Assembly: GCA_016182415.1 (NCBI GenBank)
Contig: JACPGR010000027.1
Location: 1-45,898, forward strand
Reading direction: 5' to 3'
Source of the DNA: Candidatus Magasanikiibacteriota bacterium
GTDB taxonomy: Bacteria; Patescibacteriota; Patescibacteriia; Magasanikbacterales; UBA922
DNA: 45,898 nt
The notes below the pieces were generated by a model. It searched no databases, was not told the origin of the DNA, and saw nothing but the letters and a program-made list of their open reading frames with translations. Each line of letters opens with the position of its first letter. Position 1 is the first letter of the stretch. The translations under genes were made by a program, and so were the position numbers. Below are positions 16,168 to 24,645 of this stretch, piece by piece.

Positions 16168-16746
16168 CATAGCAGATGATCGCCCCGACTTAGTCGGGGA
16201 GGAAAGTCCGAACTTCCCGTCTTCGCTAAAGCTACGACGGGCAAGCCCGCTTGGGTTTGCTCATATACTTTGGTTGAGGGCGGACAAAGATAATGGATAA
16301 GGTCCATCATATGCATCGTGAGGTGTATGTCGGGAAAGTGCCACAGAGACAATACTAGTTGCGAAGTGAACATGGTGAGTGAACTATGGGTTTGCGTATG
16401 ATACAGAAGTATCATTCGACTCGCCTTGGGGCTCGCTCATGATGATTGCTTCGCAATCAAATGTGAAAAGTGTATAGATGTTTTTGCTCTCGAGTCAAAA
16501 GCTACTATACTCGTCCCGATTGCGACATCGGGATGTGGTAAACCCTATCTGAAGAAAGAACAGCCCGGCTTCACTTCGTTACGCCAGGGCAGGCCTATGT
16601 ATCATCATAGACTTGTTGCATGGTCTACCGGGCGTAACGAAGTGAAGCCTGGGAAAAGTTAGTTCGTGTCGCCTTCGGGCGAGATCGTATTGGTAACAAT
16701 GCGGCTAGATAAATGATCATTAATACAGGATTCGGCTTATGCTATG
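16168..16746 (+). ncRNA. rnpB: RNase P RNA, enlarged by palindromic insertions
   Basis: The conserved core is clear: GAGGAAAGTCCGAAC near 16198, GTGCCACAGAGACAATAC near 16339, GGTAAACCC near 16537 and ACAGGATTCGGCTTATGCT near 16725. The ends pair as P1 (CATAGCA 16168-16174 with TGCTATG 16740-16746). About 579 bases is long for this RNA (usually 350-400). The excess is hairpins in peripheral loops: CCCGTCTTCGCT...GACGGG (16217-16241), GATTGCTTCGCAATC (16444-16458), TCCCGAT...ATCGGGA (16514-16533), and a long pair around 16563-16651. Protein genes cannot be read through this region. The RNA is the catalytic subunit that cuts tRNA 5' leaders. Confidence 0.93.
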
Positions 16747-16759
16747 GAATGAACACATA

Positions 16760-16790
16760 AAAATACCTTGACATGAGGTATTTTTGTTTT
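16760..16790 (+). terminator. rnpB terminator
   Basis: AAAATACCT (16760-16768) pairs with AGGTATTTT (16776-16784), followed by TGTTTT. It lies 14 bases after the P1 stem. The loop contains TTGACA by chance. Confidence 0.85.
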
Positions 16791-16802
16791 GAATTTGTAT
16801 GT

Positions 16803-16831
16803 TTGACCAGACTCGTTTTTTGGCGTATGAT
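16803..16831 (+). promoter_or_regulatory. promoter TTGACC-N17-TATGAT of the glycosylphosphotransferase
   Basis: TTGACC (16803-16808) and TATGAT (16826-16831) are 17 bases apart. The start codon at 16872 follows after a leader of about 35 bases without a Shine-Dalgarno. Confidence 0.75.
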
Positions 16832-16871
16832 ATCTATAGTTTATCTCAAACACTGAGCGATTTTTTTTAGT

Positions 16872-18290
16872 ATGAAACGTTCCGAAGTAATTCTCTTATT
16901 GCTCCAAGTCCCGATTGATTTTCTCATGCTTTTTTTTGCCGGGGTAAGCGCCTATTACCTGCGTTTTAGTGATTGGGCAACTACGCTTAAACCTGTATTT
17001 TTTGATATATCAATTGGTGAATTTATTTCGATTGTATCATGGGTTGCCTTGGGTTGGTTGGTGATTTTTGCAATTGTCGGCTTATATTCCACAGATCCAA
17101 ATCGTAAACTTGCTCGAGATTTAGTTCGTGTTATCTTGGCGTGTTCTACGGGTCTTGCCGCAGTCGCCGTTTATGTTATGTTTACGCAAGAAGTTTTTGA
17201 TTCTCGTTTTTTGGTTGTCGCATCATGGGCTTGTGCAATTATGTATGTAAGTTTTGGGAGACTCGTCATGCGTGGAGTCAAGGGGCTTATGTATCGGTTT
17301 GGTATGGGTTTGCGCCGTGTGGTCGTGATTGGTAATGGTGAAATTGGACAGGCGATTATTGAAACGCTCAATCGGCGAAAAGAACTTGGCTATGCCGTTG
17401 TCGGCTCATTTGATTCGTATACAAAAATGTACGATACTAAAATGTGCGAGCTTAGAATTGATGAACTGTTTTTTAGCAAGCCGAGATCGAATGAAGCAGA
17501 GGCCTTAAGCGCAATTCGATTTTGCAATGCGCATCATATTGTGTTTAAATATAGCGCTGACCTATTTGCAACCTACTCGGCAAATATGACGGTGACTGCG
17601 CTTGCAGGAATTCCTATTGTTGAACTCACCCGAACACCGCTTGACGGATGGGGACGCATCATCAAGCGTATCTTTGATATTGTCGTAAGTATTTTCGTAC
17701 TTATCATTCTTAGTCCATTGTGGTTGTTACTCGCCTTAGTTATTTTTATTGAAACCGGCAGTCCGGTTATTTATAAAAATAAACGCATTGGTATTCGAGG
17801 GAATATATTTTTTACCTTAAAATTTCGATCTATGTATCAGGACAAATCGACTGGTCCGCAATTTGGCGAAGCAGGTAAACAGGCGGAAGCAGAGGAACAG
17901 AAACTGATTGAAAAACAAAATAGCAAGACCGGGCCGATTTATAAAATTGCAGATGATCCGCGTGTGACTCCCTTTGGTCGTTTTATTCGCAGATGGAGTA
18001 TTGATGAGTTGCCGCAGTTTATAAACGTCATCCGCGGTGAAATGAGTATTGTCGGTCCGCGCCCGCATCAGCCTCGGGAAGTAGAAAAATACGAACAGGA
18101 TTTTCCTCTTGTGTTTGTCCTTAAACCGGGCATCACCGGTCTTGCCCAAATTTCCGGCAGAAGTGATCTAAGTTTTGAAGAAGAAATGCGACTGGATATT
18201 TTGTATGTTGAAAAATGGAGTCTGCTTCAAGATATAATTATTTTTTTGAAGACGCCATTTATTTTATTTAAGAGGAGAAAAGTGTTGTGA
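16872..18290 (+). CDS. polyprenyl glycosylphosphotransferase (exopolysaccharide initiating enzyme)
   Basis: The 472-residue protein has four N-terminal membrane helices (about 9-29, 49-70, 84-104, 112-130). A Rossmann-like segment [13 protein letters not shown] follows near 149, then a further hydrophobic helix near 268-292. The C-terminal bacterial sugar transferase domain has [40 protein letters not shown] and [10 protein letters not shown]. This family (WbaP/WcaJ type) moves a sugar-phosphate from a nucleotide sugar onto undecaprenyl phosphate at the inner face of the membrane and starts glycan assembly. It heads the glycosyltransferase region, so it likely initiates a surface polysaccharide or protein glycan. 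The exact sugar is unknown. Confidence 0.92.
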   Translation: MKRSEVILLLLQVPIDFLMLFFAGVSAYYLRFSDWATTLKPVFFDISIGEFISIVSWVALGWLVIFAIVGLYSTDPNRKLARDLVRVILACSTGLAAVAVYVMFTQEVFDSRFLVVASWACAIMYVSFGRLVMRGVKGLMYRFGMGLRRVVVIGNGEIGQAIIETLNRRKELGYAVVGSFDSYTKMYDTKMCELRIDELFFSKPRSNEAEALSAIRFCNAHHIVFKYSADLFATYSANMTVTALAGIPIVELTRTPLDGWGRIIKRIFDIVVSIFVLIILSPLWLLLALVIFIETGSPVIYKNKRIGIRGNIFFTLKFRSMYQDKSTGPQFGEAGKQAEAEEQKLIEKQNSKTGPIYKIADDPRVTPFGRFIRRWSIDELPQFINVIRGEMSIVGPRPHQPREVEKYEQDFPLVFVLKPGITGLAQISGRSDLSFEEEMRLDILYVEKWSLLQDIIIFLKTPFILFKRRKVL

Positions 18291-18291
18291 C

Positions 18292-18340
18292 ATATTATGC
18301 TAATATACAAATTATACTAATGCTACTAATTACAACTAAT
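18292..18340. repeat. left 49-bp inverted repeat of the GxxExxY cassette
   Basis: This segment is the exact reverse complement of 18755-18803. It starts two bases after the stop codon of the glycosylphosphotransferase. It is built from AAT/ACT/GCT-containing words (CTAATATAC, ACTAATGCTACTAA). Confidence 0.95.
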
Positions 18341-18357
18341 CTTTTCACAAGCAGTCT

Positions 18358-18759
18358 ATGTATGCAAATGCGAAATTAATTTATCCTGAGTTATCATATG
18401 ATATTACCGGTGTGCTATTTGAAGTTCATAATACAATCGGAAGGTATGGTAGAGAAAAACAGTATGGTGATTTGATAGAAAGATTATTTCATGATAGAGA
18501 TATATGTTATCGGCGAGAGTTTTTCATTGGTGATACAGGAAATATAGTTGATTTTTTTGTTGAAAATAAAATAGTTTTAGAGTTGAAAAGAAAAAAAATA
18601 ATCACTAAAGAAGACTATTATCAAGTGCAACGGTATTTGCAAATAATGGATCTGAAGTTGGGTTTGTTGGTCAATTTTCAAGAAGAATTTCTCAAACCAA
18701 AGCGCGTGGTTAGAATAGAAAATAATGTGCCAAGTAAATTTTTAATCAAGAAATATTAG
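18358..18759 (+). CDS. GxxExxY family protein bounded by inverted repeats
   Basis: The 133-residue protein has the family N-terminus ELSYDITGVLFEVHNTIG and a G-x-E-x-x-Y-like segment GREKQYGDLIE. A PD-(D/E)XK-like core follows: FIGDTGNIVDFFVENKIVLELK, with D, E and K at nuclease spacing. The tail GLLVNFQEEFLKPKRVVR is also typical. The family is frequent in CPR and Bacteroidetes genomes without proven function; a nuclease is plausible. It sits between two glycan genes and is flanked by perfect 49-bp inverted repeats. The stop codon TAG lies inside the right arm. No Shine-Dalgarno is present. Confidence 0.85.
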   Translation: MYANAKLIYPELSYDITGVLFEVHNTIGRYGREKQYGDLIERLFHDRDICYRREFFIGDTGNIVDFFVENKIVLELKRKKIITKEDYYQVQRYLQIMDLKLGLLVNFQEEFLKPKRVVRIENNVPSKFLIKKY

Positions 18760-18803
18760 TTGTAATTAGTAGCATTAGTATAATTTGTATATTAGCATAA
18801 TAT
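18755..18803. repeat. right 49-bp inverted repeat of the GxxExxY cassette
   Basis: Exact reverse complement of 18292-18340. Its right end is six bases before the start codon of the next glycosyltransferase, so it also occupies that gene's promoter region; CATAAT at 18796-18801 could be its -10. I see no target duplication outside the arms. Confidence 0.95.
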
Positions 18804-18809
18804 TTCAAC

Positions 18810-19934
18810 ATGAAGGTAGCACTAGTCCACGATTACCTCGCACAAGATGGAGGGGCTGAGCGAGTCTTAAAGGCGCTCCATGAACTTTGGCCAAAGGCGC
18901 CTATTTTTGTCTTGTTTCATAATAAAAAGTGCGTGGAAGGATTTGAAAACGCAGATATACGCCAATCATTTATCTCTCGATTACCATTTGGCAAAACATA
19001 TTATCAGTGGTATTTGCCATGGATGCCTTTTGCGACCGAGTGCCACAATCTGCATGAGTTTGATGTGGTGATTTCATCGACGAGCGCGTTTGCAAAAGGA
19101 GTGCTTACTCGGCCAAACACCTTGCATATTTCCTATTGTCATACGCCGACTCGCTATCTTTGGACCGATACACACGAATATATTGAAGATCTCAAATATA
19201 ATCGATTTGTTAAAGCATTTTTGCCGCGTCTTATTTATAAGCTTCGTATTTGGGATAAGATGAGTACGGACAGAGTGGATCATTTCATCGCAAATTCAGA
19301 CACGGTGCGCGGACGTATTGAAAAATATTATCGTCGGGACAGTGATATTATTTATCCGCCGGTTGATGTAGATACGTTTTTTTTAAGCAAAGATATCGGA
19401 GACTATTTTGTTAGTGGCGGTCGCATGGTTCCCTACAAACGATTTGATGTGATTATTCAGGCATTCAATCGCCTCAAAATTCCGATCAAGATTTTTGGCG
19501 AGGGACCTGAGTTTTCACGCTTACAAAAGACTGCAAAACCGCATATTGAATTTATGGGGCGGGTACCTGATGATGAAAAAGCGAAACTATTAAGCCATGC
19601 GCGTGCGTTTATTCATCCACAAGTGGAAGATTTGGGAATTACGCCGATTGAGTCTATGGCATCAGGGCGGCCGGTGATTGCCTACGGCGTCGGAGGAGTT
19701 ACCGAGACCGTGATTCCGGGCAAGACAGGCATATTTTTTGATACGCAAACATGGGAATCGCTCCTTGACGCGGTGATGCGATTTGAAGATATAGAGTGGG
19801 ATAGTGATATGATTCGCGCGCATGCAACACGTTTTGGGGTGGATTTGTTTAAAGATAAAATTAAGCGATATACGGAGGATACCTATGAGGAGTTTACGAG
19901 AGGGTTGACGCAGTGTAGGTTGGATGTACGGTGA
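18810..19934 (+). CDS. GT4-family glycosyltransferase
   Basis: The 374-residue protein has a GT-B fold. The N-terminal domain starts MKVALVHDYLAQDGGAERV with the glycine-rich acceptor-side loop. The middle has ISYCHTPTRYLW, typical of WbaZ/mannosyltransferase-like GT4 enzymes. The C-terminal nucleotide-sugar site has IFGEGPEFSRLQ and FIHPQVEDLGITPIESMASGRPVIAYGVGGVTE, which contains the E-x7-E-like motif with its first Glu replaced by Asp. It probably adds a hexose, possibly mannose, to the lipid-linked glycan begun by the enzyme encoded upstream. It is separated from that gene by the GxxExxY cassette. Confidence 0.9.
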   Translation: MKVALVHDYLAQDGGAERVLKALHELWPKAPIFVLFHNKKCVEGFENADIRQSFISRLPFGKTYYQWYLPWMPFATECHNLHEFDVVISSTSAFAKGVLTRPNTLHISYCHTPTRYLWTDTHEYIEDLKYNRFVKAFLPRLIYKLRIWDKMSTDRVDHFIANSDTVRGRIEKYYRRDSDIIYPPVDVDTFFLSKDIGDYFVSGGRMVPYKRFDVIIQAFNRLKIPIKIFGEGPEFSRLQKTAKPHIEFMGRVPDDEKAKLLSHARAFIHPQVEDLGITPIESMASGRPVIAYGVGGVTETVIPGKTGIFFDTQTWESLLDAVMRFEDIEWDSDMIRAHATRFGVDLFKDKIKRYTEDTYEEFTRGLTQCRLDVR

Positions 19935-19963
19935 GTATTTGTTTTATTTTTAATAGGTTATAT

Positions 19964-21019
19964 ATGTTCAAACCAAAAGAATCAAAACCATCATCTGCGC
20001 AATGGCAACGACTATATGAACTCGCGCAAGAGATATACACGATGAAACCCTGGCAATGGATGTGGGACAAAGATATTTTTGCGATAAGCGATCCACTGTC
20101 AGACGACATGCTCTACATCTGTGTGATGGGAAGAAATGGCGAGCATCTCTCTATCGCCGCATATATCGGGGTGCAAGGATTTACCGGTCTTAACATCCTA
20201 TTTCAAATGGAAATGAACCCTGACTCATATCGGACGGTTGATTTGCTCAACGCGCAGACTTGTTTGCAAGCCATATTTCAGCCGATTTATGACGTGGATC
20301 CACAAGATGTATCGCGCGCTCGAGAATATGGATGGCAAGACAGGTCTATGGTTTGTGAGTTTGAATCTTTTTTGCCCGGCTATCCCCCATGGACGATTAC
20401 TAAAGATGAAGCGACTCGATTGATTGCGACACTTGAACAAACACTCAATGTCGCGCCGAGGTTCAAAAAAACAGAAACATTGTTTACTGGTTTGCCTGAA
20501 GATAGACTCTTCGCGCGTATAAAAACGACAGGGAATTTGCACGAGTGGCAAGATGGGTCTGCCGAAATTTCATTTCCAGTCTTGCCTGATCCAATGCTTG
20601 AAACTGGGGTCTTGGGTACGTCAAAAGAGTATATATCACTTGTTGCCGGTATGCCACCGGGGAACGCAGTGTGGGAGGCTGATGTAGTATATGCGCAAGG
20701 GTCTATTGATGGACGCCCTTATATTTTGCGACCCTATTTTCCCAAATTGGCGATGCTTCTTGATCATGATAGCTATACTGCATACGATATGCGACTTATG
20801 ACACCGCACCATCATGATGAGCAGATTGCGAAGATGTGTGTCAAAGCATGCCAGCAGACAGGGTCTTTGCCACGAGAGATTATTGTCGGGGATGACTCAC
20901 TCAAAGTAATTTTGAAACAACTAGTACAGGGATTGTCTATCACTGTTTCTTTTGGATCCGAGCTCCCTGCAATTGACGAGGCAGTGGCGCATATGGATGA
21001 ATATTTAGGAAAAGTGTAA
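19964..21019 (+). CDS. DUF7309/DUF6930-like protein
   Basis: The 351-residue protein begins with WQRLYELAQEIYTMKPWQWMWD, then DIFAISDP and YICVMGRNGEHLSIAAYIG. These match my recollection of uncharacterised DUF7309-type N-terminal domains. A second alpha/beta part (about 225-345, EADVVYAQGSIDGRPYILRPYFPKL) resembles the accompanying DUF6930. No signal peptide or catalytic motif is evident. ATG 19964 was chosen over an earlier in-frame GTG at 19931 because it follows tat and starts the conserved region. It may be co-transcribed with the glycosyltransferase upstream (30-base gap), but its role is unknown. Confidence 0.6.
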   Translation: MFKPKESKPSSAQWQRLYELAQEIYTMKPWQWMWDKDIFAISDPLSDDMLYICVMGRNGEHLSIAAYIGVQGFTGLNILFQMEMNPDSYRTVDLLNAQTCLQAIFQPIYDVDPQDVSRAREYGWQDRSMVCEFESFLPGYPPWTITKDEATRLIATLEQTLNVAPRFKKTETLFTGLPEDRLFARIKTTGNLHEWQDGSAEISFPVLPDPMLETGVLGTSKEYISLVAGMPPGNAVWEADVVYAQGSIDGRPYILRPYFPKLAMLLDHDSYTAYDMRLMTPHHHDEQIAKMCVKACQQTGSLPREIIVGDDSLKVILKQLVQGLSITVSFGSELPAIDEAVAHMDEYLGKV

Positions 21020-21284
21020 TCTTTTAAATAGAATAATAATTCCATTTGGAGATTTTTCTGTAACGTACGATGTATCAGAAGGCGGTGCTGATTTTATCGT
21101 GACCTTAGGAAATAAAAAAGTTGTTATTGAGGTAGGTGCTGGAATAAAAGGCTATAGGCAAATTATGACAACAGCTCTAAAGGTGAATCCTAAATATAGT
21201 ATTATTATTTCAAAAAATGAGTTGGAATATTCGCAGGAATATAATGCAATTAAAATTCCATTACATTATTTTCTCTTAATGTAA
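21018..21284 (+). pseudogene. C-terminal remnant of a DUF4143-type ATPase
   Basis: The frame reads FGDFSVTYDVSEGGADFIV, then KKVVIEVGAGIKGYRQIM and a tail KIPLHYFLLM before the stop. This is the nuclease-like C-terminal end (D...E-x-G) of AAA_14/DUF4143 proteins, whose full-length relative here is at 39538. The Walker motifs and most of the protein are absent, and the frame starts inside the end of the preceding gene. The fragment is about 85 residues. Confidence 0.7.
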
Positions 21285-21351
21285 ATCGTTGTAAATGAAT
21301 CAAAAACAAGAGCTGAATACATCGACCCAAAATTCAAAAATTCACGCTATA

Positions 21352-21357
21352 TTGACA
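21352..21357 (+). promoter_or_regulatory. -35 element TTGACA before the Pif1-like gene
   Basis: TTGACA is perfect, but the -10 at 21375-21380 (CGTAAT) is poor. The start codons at 21383 and 21389 are so close that the mRNA would be nearly leaderless. Confidence 0.4.
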
Positions 21358-21382
21358 TGTTACCGTGAATATATCGTAATAT

Positions 21383-22987
21383 ATGTATATGCCCAAAAAT
21401 AAACAAACAAACATTGACCTCAACTCTGACTTCCAAAAAGCCCTTGATTTGATGAACAACACCAATAAAAACCTTTTCATCACCGGTCGAGCAGGCACGG
21501 GTAAGTCCACACTTCTTACGTATTTTCGCGAACACACGAAAAAAAAGATCGTGGTGCTTGCGCCGACCGGAGTGGCAGCGGTCAATATTGCGGGACAAAC
21601 CATTCACTCGTTTTTTAAATTCAAGCCTGATATTACACTCCAAAAAGTAAGCAAAGTGACCAAAGACGATGCAACAAAAAATAGTATTTATAAACGACTC
21701 GACGCGATTGTTATTGACGAAATCTCAATGGTGCGTGCGGACTTACTTGATTGCGTTGATAAATTTATGCGTCTCAATGGGAAAGATAAGACATTGCCTT
21801 TTGGTGGTACGCAGATGATTTTTATTGGTGATCTGTATCAACTTCCACCTGTTTTAACGTCGCAAGATAAAAGCGCGTTTGCAAAATACTATGCGAGTCC
21901 GTATTTTTTTTCCGCACATATATTTTCTCCACAAAAAAAACTTTTGTCTGATACCGGAGAATTTAATATGGAATTTATTGAACTGGAAAAAATTTATCGA
22001 CAAAAAGATGATGTGTTTATCGGCGTATTAAACGCGATTCGAAATAACAGTATTACTGAAGTAGATATTGCACGAGTTAATGCACGTCTCAATCCTAGCT
22101 ATGAATCCAAGCCGGAAAATTTTGAAATTTATTTGACGACCACCAATCAGATGGCATCAGGCATCAATGAAAAAGAATTGGCAAAGCTCCGTACTAAGCT
22201 TTGGACTTTTCGGGGACAGATTACGGGTAAATTTGATCAAAAAATATTACCCACCGATGAGTTGCTCAACGTGAAAGTGGGATCGCAAATCATGCTTCTT
22301 AATAATGATAAACAAGGGAGGTGGATCAATGGCACGATTGGGAAAATAGAATCAATTGAAAAAGACGAGGGTGTTCATATCGTATGGGTTGAGCTTCCGG
22401 ACGGTACAGTCGAAGCGGTAACCCAATATACCTGGGATATGTATGCGTTTAGGTATAATAGCGCACGTGGGCATATCGAGAGTAAGACTGTCGGGTCATT
22501 CACGCAGTTTCCTTTCAAACTCGCCTGGGCAGTAACGATTCACAAAGCGCAAGGCAAGACCTTTGAGCGCGTCATACTCGATATCGGCAATGGTACCTTC
22601 GCACCCGGGCAGCTTTATGTTGCCTTGTCTCGCTGTACCAGCCTTGAGGGTCTTACTCTCAAGCGAAAAATCAGCAAACGCAATGTCTGGATGGATTGGA
22701 ATGTGGTCAAATTTGTAACGCAGTTTCAATATGACAAATCCGATGAAGTACTATCTTTTGATGATAAAGTAACCATGATTGAAGACGCGATAGAGTGCGG
22801 CGGGAAGCTTGCGATTACCTATCTCAAAGGCAGTGACGTCAAATCCCGCCGTACCATTTCACCGCGTCGAGTCGGGGAAATGGAATATATGGGCAAGACC
22901 TATATGGGCATCGAAGCCTATTGCCATAGCCGAAAAGAAGATCGTGTGTTTCGCGTGGATAGAATTTTGGAGATAGGTGTTGTATAA
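21383..22987 (+). CDS. Pif1-like SF1 helicase with C-terminal WYL-like domain
   Basis: The 534-residue protein has Walker A GRAGTGKST (35-43), LAPTGVAAVNIAGQTIHSFF (motif Ia region), Walker B IVIDEIS (109-115) and GGTQMIFIGDLYQLPPV (motif III). The C-terminal helicase block AVTIHKAQGKTF...YVALSRC follows. After about residue 460 there is an extra segment, ECGGKLAITYLKG...RRTISPRRV...YMGIEAYCHSRKEDRVFRVDRI, which matches the WYL fold that binds nucleic acid or nucleotides. Pif1-type enzymes unwind DNA 5'-3'. The fusion may regulate or target the motor (inference). Either of two nearby ATGs, 21383 or 21389, could be the start. Confidence 0.85.
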   Translation: MYMPKNKQTNIDLNSDFQKALDLMNNTNKNLFITGRAGTGKSTLLTYFREHTKKKIVVLAPTGVAAVNIAGQTIHSFFKFKPDITLQKVSKVTKDDATKNSIYKRLDAIVIDEISMVRADLLDCVDKFMRLNGKDKTLPFGGTQMIFIGDLYQLPPVLTSQDKSAFAKYYASPYFFSAHIFSPQKKLLSDTGEFNMEFIELEKIYRQKDDVFIGVLNAIRNNSITEVDIARVNARLNPSYESKPENFEIYLTTTNQMASGINEKELAKLRTKLWTFRGQITGKFDQKILPTDELLNVKVGSQIMLLNNDKQGRWINGTIGKIESIEKDEGVHIVWVELPDGTVEAVTQYTWDMYAFRYNSARGHIESKTVGSFTQFPFKLAWAVTIHKAQGKTFERVILDIGNGTFAPGQLYVALSRCTSLEGLTLKRKISKRNVWMDWNVVKFVTQFQYDKSDEVLSFDDKVTMIEDAIECGGKLAITYLKGSDVKSRRTISPRRVGEMEYMGKTYMGIEAYCHSRKEDRVFRVDRILEIGVV

Positions 22988-23023
22988 TAATACAAGCAGA
23001 TTTGTTATTTAACTACATACTAT

Positions 23024-23875
23024 ATGCACGGAGAACCAAAAAATTCGTTGGCAATTTTCGAACAATTTAAGATTCGTCGGGTCTATGATGAAGAAAAGGA
23101 AAAATGGTATTTTTCGGTGATTGATATTGTCGCTGCTCTGACGGAACAGTATGACTATAATAAGGCAAAAACTTACTGGACAACCTTGAAAAATCGTCTA
23201 AAAAATGAAGGAAGTGAAGTGGTCACAAATTGTGACCGGTTGAAATTAGAAGCTCAGGATGGAAAAATGCGTGAAACAGACGTTGCCGACGTAGAAACCA
23301 TCCTTCGTCTCGTCCAATCTGTTCCGAGCAAAAAGGCCGAACCGATCAAGCTATGGCTTGCCAAAGTGGGATATGAACGAATTCAAGAAATAAGTGATCC
23401 GGAAAAAGCTTTAAACCGGAGTCGAGACTATTGGCAGAAAATGGGGCGAAGTGAAAAATGGATACAGCAACGCATGATGGGGCAAGAGATTCGCAATAAA
23501 TTGACGGATTATTGGAAAGATCATGAAGTGAGTGTGGAAAAAGAATATGCGATTTTGACTAATATTATTCATCAAGAATGGAGTGATTTGAGTGTAAAAG
23601 AGCATAAAACGTTAAAACAGCTGAAAACAGAAAATTTACGTGACCACATGAGTGATGCCGAGCTCATATTTACTGCACTTGCTGAACTTTCCACCCGACA
23701 AATTGCTGAGACTATGCAAACGAAGGGTCTGGAAGAAAATAAGATTCCCGCGAAAAAAGGCGGACGAATTGCACGAAACGCACGCACAGAACTTGAACAA
23801 AAGACTGGAAAATCTGTTGTGAGTGGTACAAATTTTAAACCTGTGATAGGTGTATACAAGCGGAAGAAAAAATAA
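23024..23875 (+). CDS. Bro-N domain protein, phage antirepressor/DinD-like
   Basis: The 283-residue protein begins with a Bro-N domain (FEQFKIRRVYDEEKEKWYFSVIDIVAALTE...YWTTLKNRLKNEG). A helical middle follows, then a C-terminal block GGRIARNARTELEQKTGKSVVSGTNF shared with DinD-type proteins. Bro-N proteins occur in phages and mobile regions as antirepressors or DNA-damage-linked factors. In CPR genomes they are common single genes. A broken relative of its C-terminus lies at 41206-41398. The start codon has the tatATG context. Confidence 0.85.
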   Translation: MHGEPKNSLAIFEQFKIRRVYDEEKEKWYFSVIDIVAALTEQYDYNKAKTYWTTLKNRLKNEGSEVVTNCDRLKLEAQDGKMRETDVADVETILRLVQSVPSKKAEPIKLWLAKVGYERIQEISDPEKALNRSRDYWQKMGRSEKWIQQRMMGQEIRNKLTDYWKDHEVSVEKEYAILTNIIHQEWSDLSVKEHKTLKQLKTENLRDHMSDAELIFTALAELSTRQIAETMQTKGLEENKIPAKKGGRIARNARTELEQKTGKSVVSGTNFKPVIGVYKRKKK

Positions 23876-23896
23876 ATTCTCTGTTTAACCACAACC

Positions 23897-24028
23897 TATA
23901 TAGACGACTACGTCACCAACATCGAATTATATACGGTCTATTCACCTCCCGAACACAAAGACGGCACTGTCGAACACACCAAGGCAGATGAATTTAAGGA
24001 ACATTTGAACAGGGTGGTGAGTGAGTAA
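23897..24028 (+). pseudogene. short ORF remnant before the NYN gene
   Basis: An open stretch without a start reads YIDDYVTNIELYTVYSPP and continues to a stop at 24026-24028. Its composition is protein-like and charged, but I do not recognise it. It looks like the 3' end of a gene whose front part was lost when the Bro-N gene or its neighbour was placed here. Confidence 0.4.
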
Positions 24029-24034
24029 ATTGAT

Positions 24035-24556
24035 ATGGAAAAACTACAAAACAATTATGCATTTATAGATAGTCAAAACTTAAATCTAAGTATTAGATCA
24101 CTTGGGTGGCATCTTGATTTTAAGCGTTTTCGAATATATCTTAGAGAAAAATATAGCGTTTCAAAAATTTTTTTGTTCATTGGGTATATTGAAGGAAATA
24201 GTGATTTATATATAAGTTTGCAAGAAGCAGGTTTTATTTGTATTTTTAAACCGACACTTAAATATAAAGATGGTAAAACAAAAGGTAACTGTGATGCAGA
24301 ATTAGTATTACAAACAATGATAGAATTTGTAAAATTTGATAAGGCGGTGATAATTACGGGTGATGGAGATTTTTATTGTTTAGTAAAATATTTGATTGAA
24401 CAAAATAAATGTAGGGCAGTACTTATTCCTAACAAGTTTAAGTATTCTGCATTACTTAGGTTTAAAATAATTAGGCCATTTTTGCGTTTTATGAATGATT
24501 TGGAATCAAGATTAGCCTATAAAAAGAAAAGGCCCTATAGGGACGAAACCGTATAG
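24035..24556 (+). CDS. NYN-domain (LabA/DUF88-like) protein
   Basis: The 173-residue protein has the three acidic positions of the NYN/PIN-like fold: AFIDSQNL (Asp near 12), GNCDAELVL (Asp near 85) and IITGDGDF (two Asp near 111). NYN proteins are predicted RNases acting on tRNA or mRNA. The length fits single-domain members. A second NYN gene of the same kind at 33698-34441 is broken by a mobile element, so this may be the only working copy in the window. The gene ends in a palindrome (CCCTATAGG...CCGTATAGGG) that may help terminate transcription. Confidence 0.88.
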   Translation: MEKLQNNYAFIDSQNLNLSIRSLGWHLDFKRFRIYLREKYSVSKIFLFIGYIEGNSDLYISLQEAGFICIFKPTLKYKDGKTKGNCDAELVLQTMIEFVKFDKAVIITGDGDFYCLVKYLIEQNKCRAVLIPNKFKYSALLRFKIIRPFLRFMNDLESRLAYKKKRPYRDETV

Positions 24557-24645
24557 GGTGATCTTTCCAGTTGGTGATTATGTAAGAAGTATAACAGATT
24601 TCCTATTTTTTGTCAAATTATTAAGTTACCCTAAATCATTTTTTT

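Noticed and set aside
16092-16662. ORFs of 107 codons (minus) and 78 codons (plus) across rnpB
   Set aside because: The region is clearly RNase P RNA with conserved core sequences; these frames are chance openings.
16760-16785. TTGACA as a promoter -35 for the gene at 16872
   Set aside because: This TTGACA is the loop of the rnpB terminator; a better promoter lies at 16803-16831.
24530-24590. Terminator after the intact NYN gene
   Set aside because: A palindrome CCCTATAGG...CCGTATAGGG is present but overlaps the coding end and has no proper T-run, so I do not list it as a terminator.
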